23,836 nucleotides of DNA from Spirogloea muscicola (taxonomy: Eukaryota; Streptophyta; Zygnematophyceae; Spirogloeales; Spirogloeaceae). A program made the position numbers and the translations under genes. Below the pieces are notes generated by a model, which saw only the letters and a program-made list of their open reading frames with translations, was not told the origin of the DNA and searched no databases. Shown piece after piece: positions 9,412 through 19,592 of this stretch. Where the stretch lies: assembly GCA_009602725.1 (NCBI GenBank), contig WELB01000002.1, forward strand, positions 1,190,565-1,214,400, written 5' to 3'. Positions within the stretch are counted from its first letter, which is position 1. The number at the start of each line of letters is the position of its first letter.

Positions 9412-11910
9412 CTAAGCACCTGAACTATCTCCATCCAGATTCTTATATTGACTCACTTCCAGTCCATCAGAGACCTCATCCCTGTACTCCAAGGAGGATT
9501 GCAAAAATTCACTAACATAATTGCCACTGCTGCGCACATACTGTAGGTAATTTGCCAACTTGTCTTTGAATACACCTGTAAAAGAAGGGGACAGTCTTGG
9601 AAAGGCTTGTTGCATATGGCAATACAGGTATTGTCCATGCTCTACAAGCTACTGATGATGAGTGAGCATTTCCTATGACAAGAAGGCACTGTGCACAATG
9701 CAGCGAAGCTTCGCATCAGCCTCAGTATGTGATACTCTTGAAATTGCTCAAGCAGACACACCAGCAACTTCACTCAGCAATGCTACTGAGCTGGGTGAGC
9801 ACACCTGCATTGTCAGCGACCACTGTGGCTCGATCTGCAAGGAGGGGCTCAGCAGCTCTCAAGTAGTCTAGGTACTCAGAAGGCTTGCCATCCAGGAAGA
9901 GAAAGTCGATCTTACGCTGCAGTCTCGGAACCTTCTGGATAGCATCTCCCCATCTCACGTCAATCTTACTGCTGAACTTGGCCTGCCAAACAAATCTGTG
10001 CACTCTCCCATTTCAGCTTGAGAGAGTAAAATGCAACACTCACATGCCGTGCAACTTTAGCCACAGCGCTGGTTCCCATCATCATACCCAATACATACAA
10101 AGGCATATCAGACCTCTTTGCCACGAGATGCCAACTGAAGTCCTTCTCAAATGAGATGATGCTGCAGCCAGCTGGCATAACCTGGGCCATTTTGATGGCC
10201 GAGTAACCCGTGAAGGACCCGACCTGCGTCTCAGAATGTGCAACTAAGAGAGAGCAATAGGATGCCTTTGATCAATTTTCTGACTACATGAGCGTGTGTT
10301 TTAAGTCCTTACCTCGACGATCAGTGAGGGGGCACGCTGGTGCACAAGGTCCTGAAGAACGGCTCCCTTCTGTCTCTCCCAGACCAGAAAAAGGCAACTT
10401 GACATGATCAGCTCCAAGCGATTGTACACCCTTGTCGAGGAGGGTTGCAGCTGCAACTCCAGGAACTGCATGATAGCTTCAGGCCTTTGGGGATTGCTCG
10501 ACCTCAGACCTTGGGTCCTATTTGAGGAAGGAACTCTTGCTGGCCCCAGCGATCCAGGCGCCGAATGATCCACTCATCATCCACGGGCTTGAGCTTCGAC
10601 ATCTTTTCTCCACGAGCATTCACAAAGACTTCCCTGCATTCCCCTCGACATACAGCGCCTGTTGAGCGAGCTCGGGCAACTGCACCAGACAACTGATCCA
10701 GAAGCTGTGGCATTGCATGGCAGGAGTCTTGATCTGAGACTCTCGGATTTGCTGCCTCTGCTCCACCCTCTTCTCAGCCTGAGCAAGCATCACCATGGAG
10801 CTGCTAGACCGTGGCGTTAGCAAGAAGGCAGGATGAATAGAAATGTGTTGCTGCACGCTGAATACAGGCTCCAATTGCAGTGAAGAGCGTGAAGCACGGA
10901 TGTGCTTGCGAGGACAGGCCAAAGGGCTATTGCATGCGGGCTCCATATCCACGCGGTCACATTGGCCAGCGAGTAGGTACGACAGTGAGGGAGGATTGGA
11001 GCTGCGGCATGCCTGTAAGCCTTCCCACACGAATAGGCTGATGAAAAGAATAATGCCCAGCAAGTTGATATCCACATTGTTAGAGTCGCCAGCTGCCACC
11101 TGTGTACAACCAGCAGCCACGGCCTTGCAGCTGGTCAGGGCTCTGCAGTCGAACGAAATGACCATCACTAGCGACCACCTCTTGCCGCCGTCATTTCTTG
11201 ATGATCATTAATGTTCATGGTGAAAGTGCCGCGCCCAGGTCCAGAGCTTGACATTGGCGAAGGAGCAAGATCATGAATCTCAAGGAATGTGGAGATTGGA
11301 TCTGGTTGACGCCGCAGCCCACCGCTGTATGAGCTACCAGCTTCATTCCTCACAATGCGGGAACGAAGAAGAAGAAAGTGGACGCAGTACTACAGCAACT
11401 GGTGCACAAACACCATCAGGCATGGTGCATGTGCATCTGCTAGGGAGTGGGGGTTGCCTCAATCTGGAGGGCATGCAGTGGCCGTCACATTAACGCACCT
11501 CCAAGCCAGGATCAGCCAGAAGCTTGCTCAGAGAGATGACGAAGCCCACAGTGCACGACACGGCGCCGAACCCGAAGTAGAGCCTGCGCACGCGTGCAGA
11601 GCAGCATGCACCCCTTGGAGGCTGCTCTTGTAGTCTTGCGAAAACAGGTGTTATTGTAATACAGCGCTGGTGATCGCCGGCCAGAAGCAAGTCAAGAGAA
11701 ACTGAGCGTATAGGAGGGCTATGCTGGAGACCTCCGCAGCGGGCGAGGCGCCAGGTAGTCGAAGAGTTGCGCGCGTCCTTGAGCTCGTCCTCCATCCTCC
11801 TGCGGCGCTCGCGCTCCTCCTCGCTCGGGGCCGCCCTGCCTGGCCGTGCAGCGGGCGGGCTCGGCCTCCCTGCACCATCGCCAAGGGGCCGCAGACCATC
11901 TCAGTGGCAA
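9412..11910 (-). CDS. Membrane-anchored catechol-O-methyltransferase-like protein (multi-exon, 5' end unresolved)
   Basis: The C-terminal half is a SAM-dependent O-methyltransferase of the COMT family. Its well-fixed exons are about 10450 (or 10465)-10313, 10223-10114, 9995-9805 and 9575-9412 (TAG). Joined, they read APSLIVEVGSFTGYSAIKMA (SAM-binding motif I), CSIISFEKDFSWHLVAKRFVW, IDVRWGDA, KIDFLFLDGKPSEYLDYLRA, TVVADNAGVF and SSLEYRDEVSDGLE, parallel to COMT motifs up to SFLEYREVVDGLE. An upstream exon ending at 10510 gives EKMSKLKPVDDEWIIRRLDRW. Further 5', exons ending at 11732, 11583-11499 and one starting at 11099 encode LFDYLAPRPLRRLYFGFG..., then two hydrophobic spans (AVSCTVGFVISLSKLL and INLLGIILFISLFVWEG). 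That two-helix hairpin recalls plastid DUF3493/LPA1-like membrane domains, which is my inference. Frame changes near 10711 and 11780 are unexplained: either tiny introns or assembly indels. Start codon unknown. Confidence 0.8.
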
Positions 11911-12037
11911 CGAAGCTCAGGAAGCGGGACAAGCTTCGGGAGGCCCGCAGGGCAAGCGGCACACCACCTGCGGGCGCAGCTCGGCGCGGCGGCGGCGGCG
12001 GAGGCGGAGCGCCCTCGCCGGCCGCCCTGGGGCCGTC

Positions 12038-12669
12038 NNNNNNNNNNNNNNNNNNNNNNNNNNNNNNNNNNNNNNNNNNNNNNNNNNNNNNNNNNNNNNN
12101 NNNNNNNNNNNNNNNNNNNNNNNNNNNNNNNNNNNNNNNNNNNNNNNNNNNNNNNNNNNNNNNNNNNNNNNNNNNNNNNNNNNNNNNNNNNNNNNNNNNN
12201 NNNNNNNNNNNNNNNNNNNNNNNNNNNNNNNNNNNNNNNNNNNNNNNNNNNNNNNNNNNNNNNNNNNNNNNNNNNNNNNNNNNNNNNNNNNNNNNNNNNN
12301 NNNNNNNNNNNNNNNNNNNNNNNNNNNNNNNNNNNNNNNNNNNNNNNNNNNNNNNNNNNNNNNNNNNNNNNNNNNNNNNNNNNNNNNNNNNNNNNNNNNN
12401 NNNNNNNNNNNNNNNNNNNNNNNNNNNNNNNNNNNNNNNNNNNNNNNNNNNNNNNNNNNNNNNNNNNNNNNNNNNNNNNNNNNNNNNNNNNNNNNNNNNN
12501 NNNNNNNNNNNNNNNNNNNNNNNNNNNNNNNNNNNNNNNNNNNNNNNNNNNNNNNNNNNNNNNNNNNNNNNNNNNNNNNNNNNNNNNNNNNNNNNNNNNN
12601 NNNNNNNNNNNNNNNNNNNNNNNNNNNNNNNNNNNNNNNNNNNNNNNNNNNNNNNNNNNNNNNNNNNNN
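12038..12669. other. Assembly gap (632 N)
   Basis: Unsequenced run flanked on both sides by GCC/GGC-rich DNA. It hides the start of the gene at 12670-13066 and possibly the 5' end of the methyltransferase gene, so the promoter relations here cannot be judged. Open frames crossing it are meaningless. Confidence 1.
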
Positions 12670-13066
12670 GCCGCCGCCGCCGCCGCATGGCTCGGCCGGC
12701 ATCGATTGCCCGGGCTTGCCGCTCGCTGACGACGCCGAGGGCTGGCCGCGCGCAGGAGCAGAGGGCGACGCGGCGGCGGCCGTGGTCGGGCCGCGGCGGG
12801 CGCTGCTGAGCGGCATGCACCCGCCCGGCACGGGCATGCACCCCAAGAAGGGCGGCATGCACCCGCCGGGCAAGGGCATGCACAAGGCCAAGGCCAAGCC
12901 CAAGTCCCCGCCGCCGACGAGCGCCAGGCATCCGCCGCCGGCCGCCAAGGCGCAGTGCTCGCGCACGGTGTACACGGGCCCGATGGCGTGCCAGTTCCCC
13001 AAGCCCGTGTGCTGCAACGGCCAGTGCATCGAGGCCATCCTGGCGCCCCCCGAGTGCGCCGGCTAA
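12670..13066 (+). CDS. C-terminal part of a proline/histidine-rich protein with a six-cysteine tail
   Basis: Open from the gap to the TAA at 13064-13066, about 131 residues. After a Pro run come HGSAGIDCPGLPLADDAEGW and an Ala-rich part, then four GMH units (GMHPPGTGMHPKKGGMHPPG..GMHK, 12812-12886), a Lys/Pro-rich linker (KAKAKPKSPPP) and a compact tail with six cysteines spaced C-x10-C-x6-CC-x3-C-x9-C. That order (C, C, CC, C, C) is typical of small disulfide-bonded modules. With the Pro/Lys-rich linker it suggests a secreted or cell-surface protein, but the N-terminus with any signal peptide is in the gap. The opposite strand also has long open frames here, as expected for very GC-rich DNA. 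The + frame is preferred because of the cysteine pattern and the clean stop. No family recognised. Confidence 0.55.
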
Positions 13067-14531
13067 CGACGACGCCGCGGTGCAGCACCGGCCGCCTCAG
13101 CCGCCGGTCAGCCTGCGCTTGCCAGCCCTCTTGGCCTGCCGGCCGCCATGCTTGAGCCTCGCTTGCTACTGCGGTCTCACAAGCCTAGGCATGCAACAAA
13201 TGCTACATATCGGGCGCAGCTCCGTCTCATGATTCGCTGGACGTGCTCGATGCAGCGCTCGCAGCACCTTGGTGCAGGACCCGTCTGGCGCTTCGCGCAC
13301 TTGCAATGTGGCCTCCGGCAACCACCGAAGATGGCCACCGTAGGCCTTCTCACGTCACCCCTTCGCACCTGTGCATCTGCCAGGCTTCCACAGCTTGTTG
13401 GCAACCAGCAATTGATTCTCAGGGCCCCACGCTGTTAGCAAAGTAGGCCTCGCCGTGCGGCCCTGTCCTGATCATGGTAATAAGCAGCATGAGTCTCAAG
13501 TCCATTCACAGTTCTGCTAGTACAATCAATTCATTGATCCTGCCTCGCAGCCAAATAATTTCCTATGCATACGCTGAGCACTCCGTCTTTGCTGGGTCTT
13601 CATCTCGAGTTGGACAACATCTCTGCAATCAGCTGATCAATCAAATTTAGGCATACCTATTCAAGCAATAATTGCAGCAGGGGACCAAATTGCATTGTCT
13701 GAATAGTATTTGCCGAGCACAGTGGTGTCGGCATTGGTTCACGTGCGCGCGTGCAAGGATTGCCGGAATCTTCCTTGGGGTACGACTTGTGAATCTCAGT
13801 GGTGCTCGACATGGCAGGCCTGCCAGTCATGGCGTCGCATCTGAGCAGATGGTTGTGCTTGTGCTTGTGCACAACCCGCACCTCTCCTTCCATAGAAGTA
13901 TCGTGTTCCTGACTTAAGCCTCACTTGCAGACTAATAATATCAAAACTCTGGGTAGGCCCTTCGACTGATCAGGTGACACACGCGAACTGGCAACGATCA
14001 GATGTTGTCCGTAGCCCCCATCCCAAGACCTGCAGGCATCTGGCAGTGGCCAGATACTCACAAGCGTCCTTGCATAGCCCAAGCCAATGCAACAATTTGT
14101 CAACAAGTCAAGGGAGCTTCATCACAGCAATCAAGTTGCGTTCTTGAGTGGCTCAAGAAGTGGTAGCAAAGTGCTCTATGCTGGTCTGCCATCTGCACGA
14201 TGAGGGGTATGAAGCAACCAAAGAAGGGGCATCCACAAGCTTCGATGGCACGCATTGCAGGGCACTGAGTTGCAAGGCACTCCGTTAGATATATATGGAT
14301 GGTGAGATATGCATGAATGAGATATGTATCTCATATTCATGGTCAAATAAATACTCATTCCTGAGATAAACATGATGACCAGCGCATGCTCAAGGACCCA
14401 ATCATGATCCCTAAGCAGCAAAAGATTGCACAGTCCTTGCAGAACGATATGAATTTACTTTGCAAGGCTCTGACCTGCTTGCATGGCCGTATATGCAGGC
14501 AGGAATAAGATCACAAAACCTTGCACTGGGA
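13067..14531. other. Gene-free stretch between convergent genes
   Basis: About 1.46 kb of moderate-GC sequence without a convincing exon, RNA gene or retroelement tail. Short open frames on both strands lack splice-consistent partners. An AT-rich patch with an imperfect palindrome lies near 14290-14340. Confidence 0.55.
14313..14340. repeat. Imperfect palindrome in an AT-rich patch
   Basis: ATGAATGAGATA and TATCTCATATTCAT are near reverse complements (a 2-base insertion in the right arm), around a TG centre. No associated gene. Confidence 0.45.
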
Positions 14532-16292
14532 CTATGTCGGGGCAATTGCACTGAATCTCAATCTGACATAGTCACTGTACCAATTCCCATTCTTGTCGCA
14601 TAGGACAGGCTTAAGTAGGTTTGTGGCCTCGCGCTGCGCGGCTTTCCTCTCGTCTGGGCTGAAGTCCATGAAAAAGTTGTCAGCAAATGTATCGTACCAA
14701 TTTGCTAGGCCAGCTGGAAGAAGGGTCGGCCGAGGAATCAAGTCAATAAGCATGACACTGAATCCTTGTGACTCCAGCTTTTGCCTGCACAAAGATTTGC
14801 AAACGCTCAGACGTCTGAAATTACTGACATAAGCATGATGAGTGTAAGAGTGGTTAGTGCAGCCCACACCTGTACTCATTGGCTGTTGGAAAGTACCAAG
14901 GTATCCTCTCAGCTCCATTGATTCCTCTCTCTTTGAGGACTGCCAGCAGGCCTGCTGTTGTGGCCGCCACATTGCCAAACCCGCCAAACTCACCCACGAA
15001 TCTGCAACAAATCTCCACTTGCGCGTCAGGTTGATGGAAGTATAGTACGATCACAATACATGTGCAAACTTGGCCATGGAAGCAAGCAGCAGAAATCCGA
15101 AAGACCTTGCTTTAATGTTGTTGAGAGTCGCAGACTTGCAAGCAGGGACGTGTCCTTGAGCCAAGAATACCTGCCCCCTGGCTTAAGCGATCTTCGAACC
15201 CCTGCCAGGACCTTGTCAGGGTCTTCAGTCATCCAGTGCAAGGCTGCATTTGAAAAGACAGCATCGAATTCTTCCAAGAATCTGGAGACAGTGCACACAG
15301 AGCCTTCAGCTTCTGCATGCTTGACCGGGTTGTGCAAATGCAATCTGTGGCCGTCCATCCCTGTATCACGTCTGGACAGGAGTACAGGACTAGAGCTGAG
15401 CTTCACATGCTGAGACCTATGGTCCTTACAAGGAGGTGTCAGTATACTGTTAACTCTAGTTTGAAGAAGGACTTGTGAGGCGTCACTGGCCTCACCCAAG
15501 CTCATGACCGTCCATGAGGCGTGCGTCAAGGCCGTCCATGCGAGCACAGTGCACCATGCTTTCGGAAGCATCCACCCCTACTACAGAGCAGCCGGCCTGT
15601 ACTAGCTGTGCCGTGAGCTTGCCATCTCCGCAGCCAAGGTCCAAAATCCGCTCGCCTGGGTGGAGTGCGCTTCAAGAAGCTGTATCAATGTGCACGTGTC
15701 TCCTCAGCCACAATGCTTCAAGTCATACCGTTACCTACACTAGTATCCTGCTCTTGGTGACTTGTGCTTGGCATATGCAGGGTAGACAGGATCTTGTTGA
15801 GGCTGACCAATGGACTAGCGATTGAGCCATACCTCTTTGCGGGTTGAGAAGTGCAAGGACTGGCAAGCCCCCCTCGGCAACAAAAGCACAATTTTGCCGG
15901 TAAGCGTCTGCATCCCATGCCTGCGTCTGCATGCACGAGAATCCAAGCATTTCCGATGAGTCCACATTGGTGTCCAAAGTGTTCACAAGGGGTGTCAGGG
16001 TGCATGTATCGGTCTGCAAGGATTCTGATAACTGGAGGCAGATAATTTACCCAGAATGTGTAGCTAATGGTGGCCATAATTTCAATAAAGAGAGGGAAAG
16101 GAGAGACAACTGCACCTGTGTCGAGGAGCCACTAGTACACAAGCAAGGACTTGCGCACCAAGTCCTTGATGTGACCGCAGTCTTGAGCTTGGAATGCTTC
16201 TGGCCTCTATCAAGTAGTGCCTGAGCCTCACCAGGCCAAGGCGGGCACGAAGAGAGCTGCCGCCCAGCCGAGAGCGACATTCCGGCAGCCAT
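14532..16292 (-). CDS. Class I SAM-dependent methyltransferase, trans-aconitate-methyltransferase-like (core 5 exons; 2 more likely upstream)
   Basis: Core exons ...15833, 15655-15496, 15281-15171, 15001-14870 and 14784-14532 (TAG) all join in phase. From Met at 15932 the product is 251 residues. Features: AWDADAYRQNCAFV; motif I ILDLGCGDG (residues 37-45); acidic SAM ligand Asp62 in GVDAS; FDAVFSNAALHWM (92-104), the signature of the Tam/type-11 group; SLKPGGRFVGEFGG; then PWYFPTANEYR and PRPTLLPAGLANWYDTFAD near the C-terminus. The substrate is probably a small carboxylic acid or other metabolite, but the sequence does not say which. Exons 16292-16232 (ATGGCTGCC start, GTGAGG donor), 16115-16051 and 16013-15833 also join in consistent phase and would give 320 residues. 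I favour this longer model because gene starts in this window lie in GC-rich DNA, as at 16260-16430. The shorter start at 15932 remains possible. Confidence 0.87.
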
Positions 16293-16539
16293 ATGCACTT
16301 GCTACAGGGGATGCTTAGACCGGGAAGGCGCCTGCCACAGCGGCGTACCAGCGGAGCGGACGCGCAGAGCGGCGCCGCAGGCCCTTCGGCGGCGGCGGGA
16401 GTGAGGCCGCGGCGAGATGCGGCTGCTGATACCGCTGGGCGGTTGTGGAAGCCAGCCGAGTGCGTTCACAAAGGGCGTTATGGAGTGCAGCTTACGCTAC
16501 GCGGAGCCGCAGCTTGGGCAGCCTAGGCCCCTTCCAGTC

Positions 16540-16720
16540 GTTATCCGGCTGGCCTCTCGCAGCTCTAGGGATGGCCTCTCCCAGCCACCAGTCAATCTGG
16601 CCGCTCTTGCGCCTAGGGGTTACCAAGTGACCATCCTTCGTGGTCCTTGCTTGGTTGTGTGTTGAAGCACTTTCCGGCCCCGTCGGACCTTGTCCTACAA
16701 AGGACAAAAGCCACACACAG
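16540..16720 (+). mobile_element. Degraded + strand retroelement 3' end
   Basis: 16605-16650 reads CGCTCTTGCGCCTAGGGGTTACCAAGTGACCATCCTTCGTGGTCC in pattern, paralleling the CTCACCCGTGGCTACTGAGTGGTCCATCCTTC junction (tail peptide, stop, 3' UTR) of better copies. It continues into TTTCCGGCCCCGTCGGACCTTGTCC. The stop is mutated. Confidence 0.5.
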
Positions 16721-16736
16721 GGTTGTGGGTGTTAAA

Positions 16737-16955
16737 AGAAAGGGCTCGCCCATTGAGGATAGGGGCTGGACAAGCCAGCCCAAAAAAGAATGAACAAAGA
16801 ACGAGAAGGGGGCCAGAGGAAGCCAGAGGAAGCGCTAAGAAACCAAAGCACACAAAGAAAGAAAGCAGCTACAAATCACTCAGTAACCCCTGCTAAGCAG
16901 CCGCAAATCAGAGAGGTTAGGGTCCTGGAAGTGGGTCCCCTGGACAGAGCCAGAG
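16737..16955 (-). mobile_element. Retrotransposon 3' end, near-identical to 22283-22502
   Basis: On the minus strand: the coding tail DPNLSDLRLLSRGY-stop (stop near 16880), then a 3' UTR with GATTTGTAGCTGCTTTCTTTC, GGAAGCGCTTCC-like blocks, TTCATTCTTTTTTGGGCTGG, the hairpin (16763-16769 with 16775-16781), CCCCTATCCTCAATGGGCGAGC and a CCTTTCTT end. It matches 22283-22502 over its whole length with only a handful of differences. Confidence 0.85.
16763..16781 (-). repeat. GGGCTGG/CCAGCCC hairpin of the element 3' UTR
   Basis: Perfect 7-bp stem with a 5-base loop (ACAAG on the + strand), followed by an A-rich run on the + strand. Confidence 0.75.
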
Positions 16956-17508
16956 TGTGGGTGTGGGTGTTAGGACTGCAAAATGCGGCACGAGCGCGCT
17001 CCAGTCCGGCGCTTGGCAGGCTTCCCGGGGCCTCAGCTTCTTCGACGTCGGCAGGCCGTTTTGGCCGAACGGCGTGACGAAGCGAAAGTGAACGGCAGGA
17101 CGGCGCCTTGCCAACGGCGGGGAGAGCTTCACTGACGACAGTCGCACACACCGAGCAGGAATGCCGCTGCTCGTAGCTACGACAGTGCTTTCGTGGTGAA
17201 CCCCCTTCCCTCCCCGTCGCGGTCGCTGCCGCCGCCGCCGCCGGCCCTTCAAGCGCTGCGTGGCTGCGCGCTTGGCTGGCCGCCGTCCTCGTCCCCCCGG
17301 AGCCGGCTGCGCGGAGGCCCTGGCCTTCCCTGCAGTGCTGGCGCCTGAGCTCCCCGAGTCTCCTGGGTGCACGAGCAAGACCAATCATCCGGTCCCTAGT
17401 GTCTCGCACACTCGCCTGTTTTGATTTGAGGCCCCCTTCCATTTGAGGCTTCAGGGGTCAGGCTTCTGCTGCTTCCGAGTCTTTCGGCTGGCGTGCTGAG
17501 GCTCGGGC

Positions 17509-18884
17509 ATGGGAGCCACCGACAGCAAGCTCGCATTTGATCCGGAGGTACTGAGCCTGCTGATCAAGGAGTTGCCTAAGCATGTCTAGCGTGCCTATGT
17601 GGCTGCGCCTGAACCTGCCCATGCAGGCTGTTGCGATGCACCAAGATTAGCAGTGCGTCCTGACAGGGCAAATGGTCGTCTGCTGCTCTGTGGCAGGCCC
17701 AAGCCCGTAACCTGCCTGATCACATCACAACAGTGTCCACTGGGGTGGCTGATGGCGCAGGCCCAGACCCGGCTCTGGAGACGCTAAAGAGCCTGCGAGC
17801 TGTAAACAACAACCTCAGCTCGTCCCTCCTTCACAACTTGCTGCGCATGCAAGCTACAAATGACGTCGTTTCACAGTTCAAAGTTTGGGCCGCACTGCAT
17901 GCTCTAAGCTTTTGTGCGAAGCCCTAGCAAGCAGTTTGCAGTGAGGCAGTGTTGCGTGTTGAGGCAGTGTTGCGTGTTGCTTGCAGATTGTCCCACTACT
18001 GAGAGTTAATGCAGATACTAATAATCTCAAGGACCTGCTGCTGAAAGCCACTTCTCCTTCCAACATTGATCAGTGTGAGACTTCCACAAGCCTTTGCTAG
18101 ACAGGTGCAGAAAGACGCAAAGTTGGGTTTTCACTTCGGTAGAGGAGTGTTGAGGCAATGGATCATGATCATCTCGTCAATCCTGCTGGAATAGTGCTAC
18201 AGGCTTGCAACTTGTCAAATACATCTGAACAAATCCAGTCCACTTCCAGGTTCACTCAGTGCCAGCACTACAATTGAGCTTGTTGAAAAGTTTGAGGAGT
18301 GGCAGCACGCCATGGTAGCAAAAGTGGGTGCGTGTCAGGTATTACTCTGATTCTGCCTATCTCGGCAGTCAAATACCTCCTGGTGCCTTGCTGTGATGTG
18401 CTGCTTGCACACTACCTCTCTGATGAAGGATTTGCAGACGGTTGAGGAATTCTTTGTGCTGCTGAGTTGGCCGTGTCAAGAACGAGATTCACAACAAAAT
18501 CGACGTGGCGGAGGCCTTGGCATTGAAGCTGCTACAGAGACTCAACTACGCTGCCAGTGTCATGAAGGCCAACTCGGAACATCTAAGAGAGGGTGTGTGC
18601 CCTTTTGCAAAGTCTGTGAGGCAATGCACAACGTAGTATCGAATATGAGGTGGCATACACTTGTGGAAAATTTCTCACACCTGCCTCTTCACTGATACTT
18701 ACTCCTGGAAATTCAGTGTGCCAGAAGAATGCAGACTAATGTAACGGGTGCTCGTCAAATACTTGCAGTGGACGACTTGAGAAAGCACATGACAGACCTG
18801 AAGATCGAGCTTCAGGTGGTGCTTGACAATTACAACGACTTATGTCAGCGATACGAGGTTCAAGAAAGCGCGCATCTAACATGA
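17509..18884 (+). CDS. N-myristoylatable coiled-coil protein, BORCS5 (myrlysin)-like, 6 exons
   Basis: Exons 17509-17583, 17697-17882, 17987-18072, 18260-18327, 18467-18592 and 18769-18884 join in consistent phase to 218 residues ending in TGA. The N-terminus MGATDSKLAF fits the N-myristoylation pattern (Gly2, Ser6). Residues 88-116 (IVPLLR..., LLLKATSPSN) and the helical C-terminal half (ELVEKFEEWQHAMV, then VKNEIHNKIDVAEAL, LLQRLNYAASVMK, and LQVVLDNYNDL) follow the spacing of the human BORC subunit BORCS5, which is also myristoylated and ~196 residues long. There LLSGQTSPTN, RYQDH, VKRIKEMDLSVETL, QKRYAKYA and TVPLLDRLN occur in the same order. If homologous, it would anchor a BORC-type complex that couples lysosomes or endosomes to Arl8. 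The similarity is by eye and distant. The first intron uses a GTCTAG donor. An alternative exon 5 start at 18438 (TVEEFFVLL) breaks the frame, so it was not used. Confidence 0.7.
17943..17978 (+). repeat. Two tandem 18-bp units in intron 2
   Basis: GAGGCAGTGTTGCGTGTT is repeated exactly (17943-17960, 17961-17978), just before the acceptor of exon 3. Confidence 0.9.
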
Positions 18885-19592
18885 AAACTGCTATAACGTC
18901 AACCACGATTTGCCGCAGCCTTAGAACAGCTTGCCAGCATACTTTCTGCTGTGTACAGATGGGTATTGAGAAATCCTACGAGTTTATCACTACTTGTTAG
19001 ATCGTCTAGCAAGGTGTATAAATAAAATTACCTCACTAATCTGTGGGAGTCATTGCTTCAAGCAGTGTCTAATATCTACAAGAGCTGCATTGATTGTCTT
19101 CTCTTCCGTCCTATTCAATAGACTGGAGAAGCATGCTTACCTGGCACCACCATGACCCACCAAGAAAGATAAGGCAAGCATGAGAAGGGCAGCATGACAT
19201 AGCCACGTGGTCATCCTTAGCCATCACTCAAAAGCTGACAGAAGGCTGAAGAAGGCTCAACAAAGGCCGCGGATTTCGCCAGCTTCAGCTGTGCACTCCT
19301 CCTTCCAATTCATTCTGAGCTCCGCAGTCAGGGTGTACCAGAGCCTACAGCAGGACACTTTAATCCGTCATAAGTGGGTGTTGTTCACTCCGTCATAAGC
19401 GAGGACTCTCGTCTGACTGTCACTCAGACAAGTCAGCAGCAGAAGTGCGTGTGCTGGTAAAAAAACCGGTGGTATCGGCCTAGGGAAGCCCTCTCAGGGA
19501 CAATGAGCGAAGGTAGCATCTGGCAATTAGCTCTGTCGCAGGAAATTTAATCGAAGCTGACAGATATCGAAGTGGAGCTGGAGCTGACGAGG
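18885..19592. other. Intergenic region between convergent genes
   Basis: No exon chain recognised. It would contain the 3' UTRs of the BORCS5-like gene (+) and the F-box gene (-). Further 3' exons of the F-box gene on the minus strand cannot be excluded. Confidence 0.5.

Larger units (their letters stand above)
16293..17508. other. Intergenic region: GC-rich 5' flanks and retroelement debris
   Basis: Contains the upstream region of the methyltransferase (-), degraded and intact retroelement ends (16540-16955), and GC-rich DNA at 16980-17508 that is probably the promoter and 5' UTR of the gene starting at 17509. A long minus-strand open frame at 16876-17442 looks like a GC-rich shadow rather than a gene. 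Confidence 0.5.

Noticed and set aside
11651-13088. Very long open frames on both strands crossing 12038-12669
   Set aside because: They are open only because the N run has no stops; nothing inside the gap can be read.
9412-16292. A biosynthetic cluster of the two methyltransferases
   Set aside because: They are unrelated families about 2.6 kb apart around an assembly gap, with no other tailoring enzyme. Proximity alone is not evidence.
16876-17442. 188-residue minus-strand gene upstream of the BORCS5-like gene
   Set aside because: Basic, Arg/Ala-rich sequence typical of a GC-rich shadow. Its end overlaps the retroelement tail DPNLSDLRLLSRGY, and no family features are seen.
17584-17589. 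TAG reassigned to glutamine (KHV-TAG-RAYVAAPEP reads naturally)
   Set aside because: Two other genes end at TAG with family-appropriate C-termini, and a phase-correct intron (17584-17696) removes this codon.
18438-18592. Exon TVEEFFVLLS... as the fifth exon of the BORCS5-like gene
   Set aside because: It breaks the frame by one base. The start at 18467 with the stronger GTGCGT donor at 18328 keeps the frame.
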